Origin: Erythrobacter insulae
GTDB taxonomy: Bacteria; Pseudomonadota; Alphaproteobacteria; Sphingomonadales; Sphingomonadaceae
Direction: 5' to 3'
Length of the DNA stretch: 64,000 nucleotides
Assembly (NCBI RefSeq): GCF_007004095.1
Contig: NZ_VHJK01000001.1
Location: 186,001 to 250,000 of the forward strand
The notes under the pieces were generated by a model. That model was not told the DNA's origin and did not search any database. It saw only the letters and a program-made list of their open reading frames with translations. The translations under genes were made by a program, and so were the position numbers. Shown piece by piece: positions 26,678 to 37,177 of this stretch; the stretch's first letter is position 1, and every line of letters starts with the position of its first letter.

Positions 26678-29572
26678 ATGATGCTATTTCCCCGCGCGCT
26701 TGGCTGCGCTCTGCTTGTTGCGTTTCCCGCTGTGGCTGTATTCCAGCCTGTCGCCGCGCAGGATCTGGCAAGCGATGAGCTGGCAACTGATGATCCCCTC
26801 TGGGCCTTCGAAACCAGCGATGTAGAGGTCGATCCGGGCTACACCTTTGGCCGGCTCGGCAATGGAATGCGCTATATCCTGCGGCAAAATGGCACGCCCG
26901 AAGGCACTGCTCTGGTCCGTATGCGGATCGATTCAGGGTCGCTGGATGAAGCGGAAAACGAACGCGGCCTTTCGCATTTCCTCGAACATATGGCGTTTAA
27001 CGGGTCGCGAAACATTCCCGAAGGCGAAATGATCAAACTGCTGGAACGTGAAGGGTTGGCCTTTGGCGCCGATACCAATGCGTCCACGGGTTTGGAAGCA
27101 ATCACCTACAAGCTCAACCTGCCGCGCAACGATGAAGCATTGCTGGACACGGCATTGATGCTGATGCGTGAAACCGCAAGCGAGCTTACAATTGCTCAGG
27201 ACGCAGTGGAGCGCGAACGCGGCGTCGTGCTGGCTGAACGGCGCGACCGCGCCGGATTTGCCGAGCGGGCGCGGGAGGACAATTTTGCGTTTTCAGCCCC
27301 CGAAGCGCGCTTTGCGCAGCGATTGCCAATCGGGACAATCGAAGTTCTCGAAACCGCCAGCGCCGATCAGATGCGCGCGCTTTATGAACGCACATACACC
27401 CCGGCCAACACCGTTCTGGTGATCGTCGGAGATTTTCCGGTCGAAGTGATGGAAGCCGCCGTTCGCGCCAAATTCTCCGACTGGAAGGCTGGCGGCGCGC
27501 CGGTTGAGCCGCTGACCGGCCCGGTTGACGTGACCCGCGAGGGTTTAACCGACATTTATGTCGACCCGGCGCTGTCGGAAAGCGTGCAAATCTTTCGGCT
27601 GAGCCCATGGAAGCATGAGCCCGACACACTCGCCAATCGCCAGACCCAGCTGATCCGCGCGATTGGCTATGCTATCATCAACCGGCGTCTGGCGCGGTTG
27701 GCCAGACAAGCAGACGCTCCCTATCGCGGAGCAAGCTATTCCACCGGCGATATTTTTGAGGATGCACGCAGCACGTCGGTCGGCGTCAGCACTGTAGACG
27801 GTGAATGGCGCGCAGGGATGCTTGCCGCCATACGTATCGTCAATGAAGCGCTGACCTATGGCTTCACCGCCGCCGAAGTGGACGAACAGATCAAACGACA
27901 GCGCACGGCGGCGGAAAATGCAGTCTCCGGTTTCAGCACCTATTCCAACAGCTATTTCGCAGGCAGCGCGCTCAGCCTCGTGGCCAATGACAGGGTCCCT
28001 GCAACACCCGACTATATTCTCGCGCAATTTGAAGCCATCGCCTCTGACATCACGCCGGAGGCAGTCCACCAGGCTGTGCTGGATCACGCCGCGCCGCTTA
28101 CCAACCCGCTGATCCGGTTTAGCGGCCGCACCGCGCCCGGCGGAGGGGAAGAGGCACTGCGCAGCGCCTTTACCGAAGCCATGTCGCTGCCGATTGCGGC
28201 ACCTCAGGATACCGGTATCCTCGAATTCGCCTATGGCGATTTTGGCGAAGCAGGCGAGGTCGTGGCAGATCAAACCGACGATGCGCTGGGCATTCGCAAG
28301 TTGATTTTTGCCAATGGTGTCAGGCTTAATCTGAAAAAAACCGACATTCGCGAAGATCGCATCCGTGTTTCGGTGCGGATTGATGGCGGCAATCTGCTGC
28401 GGACCCGCGATGATCCCTTGCGCGTCTATCTGGCCGACTCCTTGATCGCTGGCGGGCTTGGCGCGCATTCTGTCGATGAGCTGCAGACTGTTCTTGCCGG
28501 GCGGAGCGTTTCCTATGGCTTTGGCAGCGGCGCGGATGGGTTCACGATGGGCGGGACCACCACAGCCCGCGATCTTGATCTGCAAATGCAGGTATTTGCA
28601 GCGATCCTTACCGATCCGGGGTACCGCGCAGAGGGCGTCGAGCGCTTTCGCAAAGGGATCGACAATTTCTTTGAAACGCTGCGTTCAACACCGGGGCGCG
28701 CGTACAGCACGGCTATTGGCGCGCGGCTATCGGATGGCGATCCGCGTTTCTCGCTGCAATCCAAAGAGGACTACCTCGCGCTTGATTTCCCAAACCTGCA
28801 AAGCGCAATCGCTGACCGATTGCGAAACGGGGCGGTAGAAATCGCAATGGTAGGCGATCTGGATGAAGCTGCCGCAATTGCTGCGGTCGCATCAACGATC
28901 GCGGCTCTCCCGCCGCGTGAGGCGGATTTCCAACCGCGTTCCGAGGCGCGAAAACGCACATTCACGCAAGATCGCGGCCTCACGGCGATTGAACATGAAG
29001 GCGAGGCAGATCAGGCAGTCGTGCGGATGATCTGGCCGACGACGGATGACACAGATTTTGCCGAAAGCCTCCGCCTTGCGCTGTTGGCGCGCGTGGTGAG
29101 ATTAGAACTGACCGACCGTCTGCGCGAGGATCTGGGCCAGGCCTACTCACCGTCTGCAGGCAGCTCTACCAGCCGGATTTACGATGATTACGGCACATTC
29201 TCCATCGCTGCATCGGTCGATGTGGATGAAGTGAACGCGGCGCGCAAAGCGGTGCTCAATCTGATCGAAGACCTACGCAGTGATCCAATCGATCAGGACG
29301 TGATCGAACGCGCGCGTAAGCCGATCCTGGAATCCTATGCCAATGCGTTAAAAGGTCTGGGCGGCTGGATGAGCCTAGCTGCGCGTGCGCAAAGTGAACC
29401 GGACCGGCTCAAACGCTGGTTTGCTGCCCCTGATCTGCTCAACGCAATCACACCGGAAGATATTCAGGCAGAAGCGCTGCAATATCTTGATCCGGCCGCG
29501 GCGGTGGAGGTGCATGTTCTTCCCGGCGAAGCGGCAAAAGACGCCGGCACACCAAGCTCAGCTGCGGGCTGA
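26678..29572 (+). CDS. M16 family zinc metallopeptidase (periplasmic)
   Basis: A 964-residue exported protease of the insulinase/pitrilysin family. Signal peptide 1-28 (ends PVAAQ). The inverted zinc motif HFLEH is at 100-104 with the third ligand Glu in VERERGVVLAE near 180. Four half-domains follow, as usual for PqqL-like enzymes; the RLREDLGQAYSPSAGSS segment near 815 is the C-terminal domain's R/Y pair that binds substrate. It is probably periplasmic and degrades peptides. It lies between purC and purS but its function is unrelated to purines; it may simply be carried in the same strand run. Confidence 0.92.
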   Translation: MMLFPRALGCALLVAFPAVAVFQPVAAQDLASDELATDDPLWAFETSDVEVDPGYTFGRLGNGMRYILRQNGTPEGTALVRMRIDSGSLDEAENERGLSHFLEHMAFNGSRNIPEGEMIKLLEREGLAFGADTNASTGLEAITYKLNLPRNDEALLDTALMLMRETASELTIAQDAVERERGVVLAERRDRAGFAERAREDNFAFSAPEARFAQRLPIGTIEVLETASADQMRALYERTYTPANTVLVIVGDFPVEVMEAAVRAKFSDWKAGGAPVEPLTGPVDVTREGLTDIYVDPALSESVQIFRLSPWKHEPDTLANRQTQLIRAIGYAIINRRLARLARQADAPYRGASYSTGDIFEDARSTSVGVSTVDGEWRAGMLAAIRIVNEALTYGFTAAEVDEQIKRQRTAAENAVSGFSTYSNSYFAGSALSLVANDRVPATPDYILAQFEAIASDITPEAVHQAVLDHAAPLTNPLIRFSGRTAPGGGEEALRSAFTEAMSLPIAAPQDTGILEFAYGDFGEAGEVVADQTDDALGIRKLIFANGVRLNLKKTDIREDRIRVSVRIDGGNLLRTRDDPLRVYLADSLIAGGLGAHSVDELQTVLAGRSVSYGFGSGADGFTMGGTTTARDLDLQMQVFAAILTDPGYRAEGVERFRKGIDNFFETLRSTPGRAYSTAIGARLSDGDPRFSLQSKEDYLALDFPNLQSAIADRLRNGAVEIAMVGDLDEAAAIAAVASTIAALPPREADFQPRSEARKRTFTQDRGLTAIEHEGEADQAVVRMIWPTTDDTDFAESLRLALLARVVRLELTDRLREDLGQAYSPSAGSSTSRIYDDYGTFSIAASVDVDEVNAARKAVLNLIEDLRSDPIDQDVIERARKPILESYANALKGLGGWMSLAARAQSEPDRLKRWFAAPDLLNAITPEDIQAEALQYLDPAAAVEVHVLPGEAAKDAGTPSSAAG

Positions 29573-29699
29573 TCCCAGCAGGTTCAACCCAAGGTGAGCC
29601 TGTTCGCGAGAGTGGGCAAGGCGCGGCAAGCGATTGCGCCTTCCTCCATCCTCGTTATAGGCTGCTTCGCAGTATCGCAGCACCAATCAGGAATCGCCC

Positions 29700-29951
29700 A
29701 TGAAAGTCCGCATCCTTGTCCGTCTCAAGCCCGGCGTACTCGATCCTCAGGGCCGCGCCGTCCATCATTCGCTCGAAGGGCTCGGCTTTGATGGCGTAGA
29801 GGATGTTCGCATTGGCCGGATGATCGAAATGGATGTGGCCGATAATACAAGCGACGAAACGCTCAACACGATGTGCGAAAAATTGCTCGCCAATTTGGTC
29901 ATCGAAGATTTCGCGATTGAAAAACTCGAAGGCGAGAAGGAAACCGCCTGA
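29700..29951 (+). CDS. purS: FGAM synthase subunit PurS
   Basis: An 83-residue protein bridging PurL and PurQ in the three-part phosphoribosylformylglycinamidine synthase. It reads [20 protein letters not shown], then [18 protein letters not shown] and ends with the [13 protein letters not shown] strand of the family. AGGA lies before the ATG. The stop overlaps the purQ start by one base. Confidence 0.97.
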   Translation: MKVRILVRLKPGVLDPQGRAVHHSLEGLGFDGVEDVRIGRMIEMDVADNTSDETLNTMCEKLLANLVIEDFAIEKLEGEKETA

Positions 29952-30640
29952 TGGCTTTCAAAGCTGGCGTCATCACGTTCCCCGGATCAAATTGCGACCG
30001 CGATATGGCGGTGGCTATCGAAGCGGCTCTGGGGAAACCCGCGATCCGCATCTGGCACGGGGATGCTGATCTGCCCGAGGGGCTCGACTTTATCGCCCTT
30101 CCCGGCGGCTTTTCTTACGGAGACTATCTGCGATCCGGCGCGATGGCGGCGAAAAGCCCAATCATGCGCGCGGTCGTGAATGCGGCGCAGCGCGGCGTTC
30201 CGGTGCTCGGCGTGTGCAACGGGTTTCAGGTGCTCACCGAAAGCGGCCTTTTGCCAGGCGCTCTGATGCGCAATGCGGGGCAAACCTTCGTCTGCCGCAC
30301 AGTTGCGTTGACAGTGGAGAACACCGCGTCACCATTCACCCAAGGCTATAACCAGGGGGAAACCATTCGAATTCCCGTGGCGCATCACGATGGCAATTAT
30401 TTCGCCGACACTGCGACGTTGGATGCTCTCGAAAACGAAGGCCGCGTGGCATTTCGGTATAATGAGCCGGTCAACGGATCACAGCGCGATATTGCCGGTA
30501 TTCTTAGCGAGAATGGCCGGGTTCTTGGCATGATGCCGCATCCCGAACGCGCCATTTCTCCCGCGTCCCACCCGTCTTTGGGCGGTGATGATGGAAAGCG
30601 ATTGTTTGAAGGCGTAATCACAGCACTAGCGAGCGCCTGA
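29951..30640 (+). CDS. purQ: FGAM synthase glutaminase subunit PurQ
   Basis: A 229-residue class I glutamine amidotransferase that supplies ammonia to PurL. The N-terminus [18 protein letters not shown], the [13 protein letters not shown] segment, the nucleophile Cys in [19 protein letters not shown] and the terminal His/Glu in MMPHPERA are all present. It is coupled to purS. purL is not in the window after purQ; the next gene is on the other strand. Confidence 0.97.
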   Translation: MAFKAGVITFPGSNCDRDMAVAIEAALGKPAIRIWHGDADLPEGLDFIALPGGFSYGDYLRSGAMAAKSPIMRAVVNAAQRGVPVLGVCNGFQVLTESGLLPGALMRNAGQTFVCRTVALTVENTASPFTQGYNQGETIRIPVAHHDGNYFADTATLDALENEGRVAFRYNEPVNGSQRDIAGILSENGRVLGMMPHPERAISPASHPSLGGDDGKRLFEGVITALASA

Positions 30641-30676
30641 CCCCGTTCGCGTTAATCCGCTGCCTCACCCCGCTTT

Positions 30677-33043
30677 TCACCCTGCTTTCAATTGGCGCGT
30701 ATGCCGTTTGAACAGGCGGCGGGCGTCTTCTTTGACCATCGGACGGCCAAAGTAGAACCCTTGAATTTTATCGCAGCCAAGATTGCGGATAAGCTCCGCT
30801 TCTTCCGGCGTTTCCACACCTTCGGCCGTCGTCGTCATATCGAGGCTTTTGGCCATTGCGACCACGGCATTGATAATGGCGAGACTTTCGTTGCTCTTCT
30901 GCGCCGCACCCTGAACAAAGCTGCGGTCAACCTTGATCGTCGAGAAACGCAGCGTCCGCAGGTAGCCTAGCGATGAATAGCCGGTGCCAAAATCATCAAG
31001 CGCCACAGAACAACCCAGCGCCATAATCTGCTCCAGCGAATTTCGCGCAGTCGTGGCGTCACGGACAAAGATGCTCTCTGTCACTTCGACTTCCAGCCGT
31101 TCAGGCCGCAGTCCGCTGGTCGCCAGAGCCTCAATCACTTCCTCATGGAAATGCGGCTCAAGCAATTGCTCGGGCGATACGTTGACATTGACTTTCACGT
31201 GTTCGGGCCATGCGCGCGCCTCCATGCAGGCTTGCTGCAAAACCCATCTGCCGATCGGGACAATAAGACGGGTGTCTTCTGCGAGCGGGATGAATTTGCC
31301 CGGACTGACAAAGCCGTGCTCCGGGCTGTTCCAACGCACGAGCGCTTCAAAACTGACGATTTTTTCGCTGCGTGCATCGACCACGGGCTGATAATGCAGC
31401 ACGAATTCGTCGCTAAGTATGGCCTGGCGCAAAGACGCCTCGAGACGGCGGCGTTCTTCGGCAGAGGCATGCAGCGCAGGTTCAAAGCGGCAATGCGCGC
31501 CGCCGCCTGTGTCTTTCGCCCGGTAAAGGGCAAGATCGGCATTTCGCATCAATTCTTCGACCGTATCCCCGTCACGCGGCCCATATGCCGATCCGACACT
31601 GGCTCCGACATACAGCGTATGCTGATCAACCTCGTAAGGTTCGGACAAGGTTGCAATGACCTTTCGCGCGATATCTTCGATTCTGTCGCTATTGCTGGCA
31701 TCACGGATGACGATTGCGAATTCATCTCCGCCCAAACGGCCACACATCTGGTCTTTGCCAAGAATCGACTGAAGCCGGGAAGAAACCTGCGCGAGCAATT
31801 TGTCACCGGTCATATGACCCAGCGAATCATTCACCGCCTTGAAGCGATCGAGATCGACCATCATCAATGCGCAGCGCGTGCGCCATTGCGCGGCATAACT
31901 TAACGCATCGCCAAGCGCTTCGTGCAGTTGCAGACGGTTCGGAAGCGAGGTGAGCGTATCGTAGCGCGCCAGATAAGCGATCTTCTCGCTGGATTCGCGT
32001 TGTTCGGTAACGTCAGAGCCAACGCCGCGGAACCCGACGAAACGGTCACGATCATCGCGCATCGGCGTGCCTGAAAGCTCCCACCAGCGCTCGTCGCCGT
32101 TAATGGTCACATGAACCAGAAGGTTCGAAAAATTCTCGCGATGTTTCAGACGTCCAGCCAATTCGCGCAGGCTTGGGGCGTAATCGCTAGGTTTGCAGTT
32201 CTTGCTTGAGATCAGCTCCATCAACGGTTTGCCTTCGGCTTCCTCTTGCCGGTAACCGAGGGCAAAAGCGAAGCGCGGGCTGATAGAACGCAATTTCCGG
32301 TTGGTGTCGATTTCCCAAAGCCAATCCGCTTCGTTCTCTTCGAACTCTCTCAGCAGCAACGAGACAACTTCTTCTTTCTCGGCAAGATTGCATTCGGCGA
32401 GCCTCGCTTTGAGGAAAGTCCGACAGACAGTGATCGTGCCGAGCAAAGCTGTGACCGTGAAAAAGCCGCTGCACACCGCGAGAAACCACATTTCGAAGAT
32501 TATGAGATGTGTCGCAGTCGCCAACCCGACCAAGGCCGTAAGCGAGGCGACCGCAGCCGGAGCGGCGGAATAGAAAGTTATCGAGCCAAGCGTCAGCATG
32601 GCAAGAATAAGTAGGAGAGCAGCCAAATCCCCAGCGGAGCCAAGCGGCGCAAAAAACAGGATCGGAACAGACCATAACATGCCCGACACGACCGAATTTA
32701 TCGTTTGCTGGAAAAATTCAGTGGGTTGCAGAGCCCGTCGATCGGTGTTCGCGAGCGATCGGTCAAACCTTGTCCCGCGGAAATTGATCAGCGCGAGCGC
32801 GGCGACCCAACCAACAAGCCATACGAGACTGATATGCTCAAAATACAGCTGCGCCACAAGGACCGCCATAACCGCATGAGCATAGACCCGGTGAAAGGTT
32901 TGTCCGGCAAGAGCAGAGAACTGCAATCCGCGAAGACGCACCCACTCGGCATCGCCCTGATTCCTCAGACCGAGCACAGCGGATGCGGACAGGTTGGGCT
33001 GCGCCACCTGTGAAGAGGAAGAATTGGGGTCACTCACAATCAA
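30677..33043 (-). CDS. Membrane PAS-GGDEF-EAL cyclic-di-GMP protein
   Basis: 788 residues. Residues 52-210 hold about five transmembrane helices, a membrane sensor. A PAS domain follows (about 236-345, with GVGSDVTEQRE at its end). The GGDEF domain has intact LGGDEFAIV (438-442), so diguanylate cyclase activity is possible. The EAL domain has SFEALVRW (EAL 566-568), EVTESIF, the DDFGTGYSSL loop near 683 and the KVDRSFV and TTAEGVET catalytic blocks, so phosphodiesterase activity is also possible. It is a bifunctional or dual-state second-messenger enzyme. The signal sensed is unknown. It converges on purQ. Confidence 0.92.
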   Translation of the reverse strand: MIVSDPNSSSSQVAQPNLSASAVLGLRNQGDAEWVRLRGLQFSALAGQTFHRVYAHAVMAVLVAQLYFEHISLVWLVGWVAALALINFRGTRFDRSLANTDRRALQPTEFFQQTINSVVSGMLWSVPILFFAPLGSAGDLAALLLILAMLTLGSITFYSAAPAAVASLTALVGLATATHLIIFEMWFLAVCSGFFTVTALLGTITVCRTFLKARLAECNLAEKEEVVSLLLREFEENEADWLWEIDTNRKLRSISPRFAFALGYRQEEAEGKPLMELISSKNCKPSDYAPSLRELAGRLKHRENFSNLLVHVTINGDERWWELSGTPMRDDRDRFVGFRGVGSDVTEQRESSEKIAYLARYDTLTSLPNRLQLHEALGDALSYAAQWRTRCALMMVDLDRFKAVNDSLGHMTGDKLLAQVSSRLQSILGKDQMCGRLGGDEFAIVIRDASNSDRIEDIARKVIATLSEPYEVDQHTLYVGASVGSAYGPRDGDTVEELMRNADLALYRAKDTGGGAHCRFEPALHASAEERRRLEASLRQAILSDEFVLHYQPVVDARSEKIVSFEALVRWNSPEHGFVSPGKFIPLAEDTRLIVPIGRWVLQQACMEARAWPEHVKVNVNVSPEQLLEPHFHEEVIEALATSGLRPERLEVEVTESIFVRDATTARNSLEQIMALGCSVALDDFGTGYSSLGYLRTLRFSTIKVDRSFVQGAAQKSNESLAIINAVVAMAKSLDMTTTAEGVETPEEAELIRNLGCDKIQGFYFGRPMVKEDARRLFKRHTRQLKAG

Positions 33044-33128
33044 GCGAGTTAAGTGTAAAAGGTTATAGCCCGGTAAAACTTTAGGCAGCTAAGTCGCTTT
33101 TTTTCAAAAAAGTTTTGCGTTTTTCAGA

Positions 33129-34964
33129 TCACTCAACAGTCACCGATTTCGCAAGATTTCGTGGTTGATCCACATCTGTGCCCTTCACCACCGCGACATG
33201 ATAGGCCAGTAGCTGCACAGGAATGGCATAGACTAGCGGCGCGATCAGCGGGTGAACCACTGGCATTTCGATCGTTGCGATGCACCCTTCTCCAGCGCTG
33301 GAGATACCTTCTGCGTCTGAAATGAGCACAACTTGGCCGCCGCGCGCCCGGACCTCTTCCATATTCGACACTGTTTTTTCGAACAGCGGACCCGACGGCG
33401 CAATTACCACCACCGGAACCTCATCATCGATCAAGGCGATGGGGCCGTGCTTCATCTCTCCGCTGGCATAACCTTCGGCATGGATATAGCTGATTTCTTT
33501 GAGTTTTAGCGCCCCTTCGAGCGCGAGCGGGTAATCCTGACCACGCCCGAGATACAAAACATCGCGGGCCGGGGCGACCAATGGCGCCATCGCGGCAATA
33601 TCGTCATCATGCTTTAGCGCATCATTAAGCGCGGCCGGCGCTTCGAGCAGGTGCCGCACGATCTCCATCTCTTCCTCGCGAGAGACCAGACCCTTTACCA
33701 CCGCCATATTCGCCGCGAGAGCTGCCAGAACCGCCAGCTGACAGGTAAAAGCCTTGGTTGAGGCCACCCCGATTTCCGGGCCCGCATGCGTTGGCAACAG
33801 CAAATCCGCTTCGCGGGCCATCGTGCTGGTCGGGACGTTTACAACGACACCGATGATCTGCCCGTTTTCCTTGCAATGGCGCAGCGCCGCCAAAGTATCC
33901 GCCGTTTCCCCGCTCTGGGAGATAAACAACGCCAAGCCTCCATCCTCCAATACCGGATTGCGATACCTGAATTCGGAGGCGACATCGATATCGACTGGCA
34001 CACGCGCGAATTGCTCAAACCAATATTTGGCGACCATTCCGGCGTAATAGGACGTGCCGCAAGCAACGATAGTGAGCCGTTTGACCGAAGAGAGATCAAA
34101 ATCAAACTGCGGCAGCGCGACTGAATTGTTGTCACGGCGCAGATAAGACGAAAGCGTTTGCGCAACCACGGTCGGCTGCTCGAAAATCTCTTTCTGCATG
34201 AAGTGGCGATAATTGCCCTTCTCAACCGCCGCCGCCGAAGCGCCCGAGGCTTGAATTTCGCGGGTAACCTCATTGTTGTCGGCGTCAAAAATCTGCGCGC
34301 CTGAATGGCCAAGAACGACCCAGTCGCCTTCTTCGAGATAGGCAATACGCTGAGTCAGAGGCGCCAGCGCCAGTGCGTCAGACCCCAGATACATTTCCGC
34401 ATCATCGCCTTCGGGGCCGTATCCCACGACAAGCGGCGACCCGAGGCGCGCACCGATCAACAGATCGGGGTATTCACGAAATGCAATCGCAAGGGCAAAG
34501 GCACCGCGCAATCGCGGCAAAACAGCCTTTACCGCAGCAACAGGGTCCGCCCCCGCCTCGATCTGGTCCGAAATCAGATGCGCCACGACTTCGCTATCGG
34601 TTTCGCTTTCGAAAATACGCCCTTTGGCGGCCAGCTCGGCGCGCAATTCCTTAAAATTCTCAATGATGCCGTTATGGACAATCGCGACTTCTTCTGTCGC
34701 ATGCGGATGCGCATTTTCGGCTGTGGGCGCGCCGTGCGTGGCCCAACGTGTATGGGCAATCCCGATACTTCCCGGAGCGTCACTTTCACGCAGCACATTT
34801 ACCAGATTGGCAAGCTTGCCCTTCGCCCGCCGGCGGACCAATTGGCCGTCATGCAGGGTGCAAATGCCCGAACTGTCATATCCGCGATATTCCATTCGTT
34901 TCAGCCCATCGACCAAACGATCCGCCACCGCTTCGCTGCCTACAATTCCGATAATGCCGCACAT
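33129..34964 (-). CDS. glmS: Glucosamine-6-phosphate synthase
   Basis: A 611-residue enzyme making glucosamine-6-phosphate from fructose-6-phosphate and glutamine, the first step to peptidoglycan and lipid A sugars. Cys2 is the N-terminal nucleophile (MCGIIGIVG). RWATHGAPTAENAHPH and GIIENFKELRAEL belong to the glutaminase half. Two SIS domains follow, with the ACGTSYYAGMVAKYW block near 310 and the VIAPSGPLFEK block near 520. The C-terminus NLAKSVTVE is canonical. The 100 bases upstream hold a plausible TTGACT -35. No glmS ribozyme is expected in this phylum and none is seen. Confidence 0.98.
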   Translation of the reverse strand: MCGIIGIVGSEAVADRLVDGLKRMEYRGYDSSGICTLHDGQLVRRRAKGKLANLVNVLRESDAPGSIGIAHTRWATHGAPTAENAHPHATEEVAIVHNGIIENFKELRAELAAKGRIFESETDSEVVAHLISDQIEAGADPVAAVKAVLPRLRGAFALAIAFREYPDLLIGARLGSPLVVGYGPEGDDAEMYLGSDALALAPLTQRIAYLEEGDWVVLGHSGAQIFDADNNEVTREIQASGASAAAVEKGNYRHFMQKEIFEQPTVVAQTLSSYLRRDNNSVALPQFDFDLSSVKRLTIVACGTSYYAGMVAKYWFEQFARVPVDIDVASEFRYRNPVLEDGGLALFISQSGETADTLAALRHCKENGQIIGVVVNVPTSTMAREADLLLPTHAGPEIGVASTKAFTCQLAVLAALAANMAVVKGLVSREEEMEIVRHLLEAPAALNDALKHDDDIAAMAPLVAPARDVLYLGRGQDYPLALEGALKLKEISYIHAEGYASGEMKHGPIALIDDEVPVVVIAPSGPLFEKTVSNMEEVRARGGQVVLISDAEGISSAGEGCIATIEMPVVHPLIAPLVYAIPVQLLAYHVAVVKGTDVDQPRNLAKSVTVE

Positions 34965-35065
34965 GCTTGAACAAATCTCCTATTGGCCGGTGGCCGTTAT
35001 GATTGCTGCCCCTTTAAGCATGTCTGGTGAACAGAGACTTGAGACAAGTCAAAAATTTTTCAATT

Positions 35066-35980
35066 CTAACGGGTTGTTGGGCCAGATTTAATTGGATTCG
35101 ACGATTTCAGCCCGTCGCGCCATAGATAAAGCCCCGACCCGATAATCAGGCTGGCGCCCGCAATCGTCAGCATATCGGGTTTATCACCGAACACCGCCCA
35201 GCCCAGAGCGATGGCAATCAGCATCTGCACGTATATCGCGGGCGCGACCTGTGATGCACCCGCTTTGGCTGTGCCGACATAGGCGAGCCAGTGCGCCGTT
35301 GTTGCTGTGATCGCGACAAGGGTGCAGCGCGCGACCACGCTCCAGCTGGGCCACCCGAAATCAAGCTCGGCAATCCCCGAGAATTTGGCGCCCAGACAAA
35401 TCACAAGCAGAACCGGTGCGCACAGGGCGGCTATAAAAACCTGCATCGACAGCGCGCTGCCCTGCCCAGCGCTGGCCCGATTGGCGACCATCATCAAGGC
35501 AAAGAAACAGGCAGAAACCAGCGGAAGAAATGCCGCCCAACCAAGCTCCGAAAGATTTGGGCGCAGGATGATAGCCACGCCCAGCAATGCAACAACCGAA
35601 ACGAACCAAACCGCGCGGCGAACGGTCTCACCCAGCAACAATCCCGCAAGCAGCTGTGTCAAAACAGGTGCGAGAAAGGCAATCGCCATCGCTTCTGCCA
35701 GAGGCATAAGGTAAACTGCCGAGAAGAATGCAACAGACGCCATGGCGAGGCAGAACCCGCGGGCAACCTGCAACCACGGATTGGTAGGCCGGAAAGCCTC
35801 CACGCCTTCGCGGCGCCACAGTAAAACCGACAGCGCAATCGCTCCGATGGTAAAGCGCAGACCGGCCACGGCGTAGGGCGGCCATTCACCAGCCATACTC
35901 TTAACCACGGCATCACCCACAGACAGGATCGCAAAACCCGTCGCTGCATAAGCCAAGCCCGCGCGTTCATCTTTCGTCAT
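35066..35980 (-). CDS. EamA/DMT family transporter
   Basis: A 304-residue inner-membrane protein with ten predicted helices in two EamA repeats. MPLAEAMAIAFLAPVLTQLLAGLLLGE is the first-repeat signature and VAPAIYVQMLIAIALGWAVFGDKPD the second. ATG 35980 (MTKDERAGLAYA) is chosen over an upstream frame to 36052. Members export metabolites such as amino acids; the substrate cannot be read. It lies 101 bases upstream of glmS on the same strand and is divergent from the GT2 gene. Confidence 0.88.
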   Translation of the reverse strand: MTKDERAGLAYAATGFAILSVGDAVVKSMAGEWPPYAVAGLRFTIGAIALSVLLWRREGVEAFRPTNPWLQVARGFCLAMASVAFFSAVYLMPLAEAMAIAFLAPVLTQLLAGLLLGETVRRAVWFVSVVALLGVAIILRPNLSELGWAAFLPLVSACFFALMMVANRASAGQGSALSMQVFIAALCAPVLLVICLGAKFSGIAELDFGWPSWSVVARCTLVAITATTAHWLAYVGTAKAGASQVAPAIYVQMLIAIALGWAVFGDKPDMLTIAGASLIIGSGLYLWRDGLKSSNPIKSGPTTR

Positions 35981-36149
35981 CGCATCATCCCGCGCGCCCA
36001 CTTCATACGGCCCACTGAACTTCGCAGCCGCGAAACACAAGCCACAAACCAATTGCTGATGTTCATGGTTTACGTTTGATTAAACACCGCACGGTATCGA
36101 GGCTCTACACCTGCGTATTTTTGCGCAAATCAGGGGCAAACCGACCGTC

Positions 36150-37175
36150 ATGACAAAGCTGATCATCCAGATCCCGTGCCTTAACGAAGCCGAAGTGCTG
36201 CCCGACACACTCGCCAAACTGCCGCGCAGCCTGCCGGGAGTGGACGTGATCGAATATCTGATTATCGATGATGGTTCTTCGGATGACACATCGGGCGTCG
36301 CGCGGCGTTGGGGTGTGCATCATATCGTCCGCCACCGCGGCAATCGCGGCCTTGCAGAAGCATTCCGCAACGGGATCGACAAATGTCTTGCCGAAGGCGC
36401 AAACATAATCGTCAACACCGATGCAGACGGGCAATATGCAGGCGAAGACATCGCTCAGATCGTTGCTCCGGTTGTAGCCGGTGAAGCCGATATTGTTATT
36501 GGCGACCGTTCAGTCGCAGACAATGCCCATTTTTCGCCTTTCAAACGCCTCTTGCAGCGCCTCGGCAGCACAGTTGTCCGCACGCTTTCAGCAACCGATA
36601 TTACCGATGCGGTCAGCGGATTTCGCGCGATCAGCCGCGATGCGGCGCAGCGGATCAATATCACCACCGATTTCAGCTACACCACGGACATGCTGATCCA
36701 GGCAGGGCGCAAACGCTTGGCGATCCTGTCTGTACCAATCCGCACGAACGCCGCCACGCGCCCTTCGCGCCTGTTCAAATCCATTCCGCGTTTCATCATG
36801 AATACCGGCGTCACGATCACCCGCGCCTACACAACGTTCAACGCATTGCGTGTCTTTGTGTTGCTAGGTTCCGCGCTCACTTTGATCGGATTAATGCCCA
36901 TGGCGCGGTTCCTTTGGTTCTTTATCATCGGACAGGGCGATGGCCATATTCAGTCACTGGTGATCGGCGGCGCGTTGCTGACGGTTGGCGTTCTGGTTAC
37001 GACGCTCGGCATTCTGGCCGATCTGATCGCCACCAACCGCAAGTTGATGGAAGCCAGCATGCTAAAACTTCGCCGGATCGAGGAAAAGCTGGAGGCAGCA
37101 GATCGCGCCAGCGATCAGGCCCAAGCGTCAATTACTGCATCCGCAACTCAAACAATCCATAGCAAAGCGTCCTGA
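36150..37175 (+). CDS. Family 2 glycosyltransferase with membrane anchor
   Basis: A 341-residue GT2 enzyme resembling dolichyl/undecaprenyl-phosphate sugar transferases. The GT-A domain has IQIPCLNEAEVLPDTL, IIDDGSSDDT, NRGLAEAFRNGID and the metal-binding VNTDADGQY. SATDITDAVSGFRAISRD near 148 is the acceptor loop. Two C-terminal helices (about 232-260 and 265-290) anchor it, followed by a short coiled segment. It likely loads a sugar on a polyprenyl phosphate. It is followed after two bases by the GT-C-like gene and heads a four-gene plus-strand run. Confidence 0.9.
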   Translation: MTKLIIQIPCLNEAEVLPDTLAKLPRSLPGVDVIEYLIIDDGSSDDTSGVARRWGVHHIVRHRGNRGLAEAFRNGIDKCLAEGANIIVNTDADGQYAGEDIAQIVAPVVAGEADIVIGDRSVADNAHFSPFKRLLQRLGSTVVRTLSATDITDAVSGFRAISRDAAQRINITTDFSYTTDMLIQAGRKRLAILSVPIRTNAATRPSRLFKSIPRFIMNTGVTITRAYTTFNALRVFVLLGSALTLIGLMPMARFLWFFIIGQGDGHIQSLVIGGALLTVGVLVTTLGILADLIATNRKLMEASMLKLRRIEEKLEAADRASDQAQASITASATQTIHSKAS

Positions 37176-37177
37176 AC

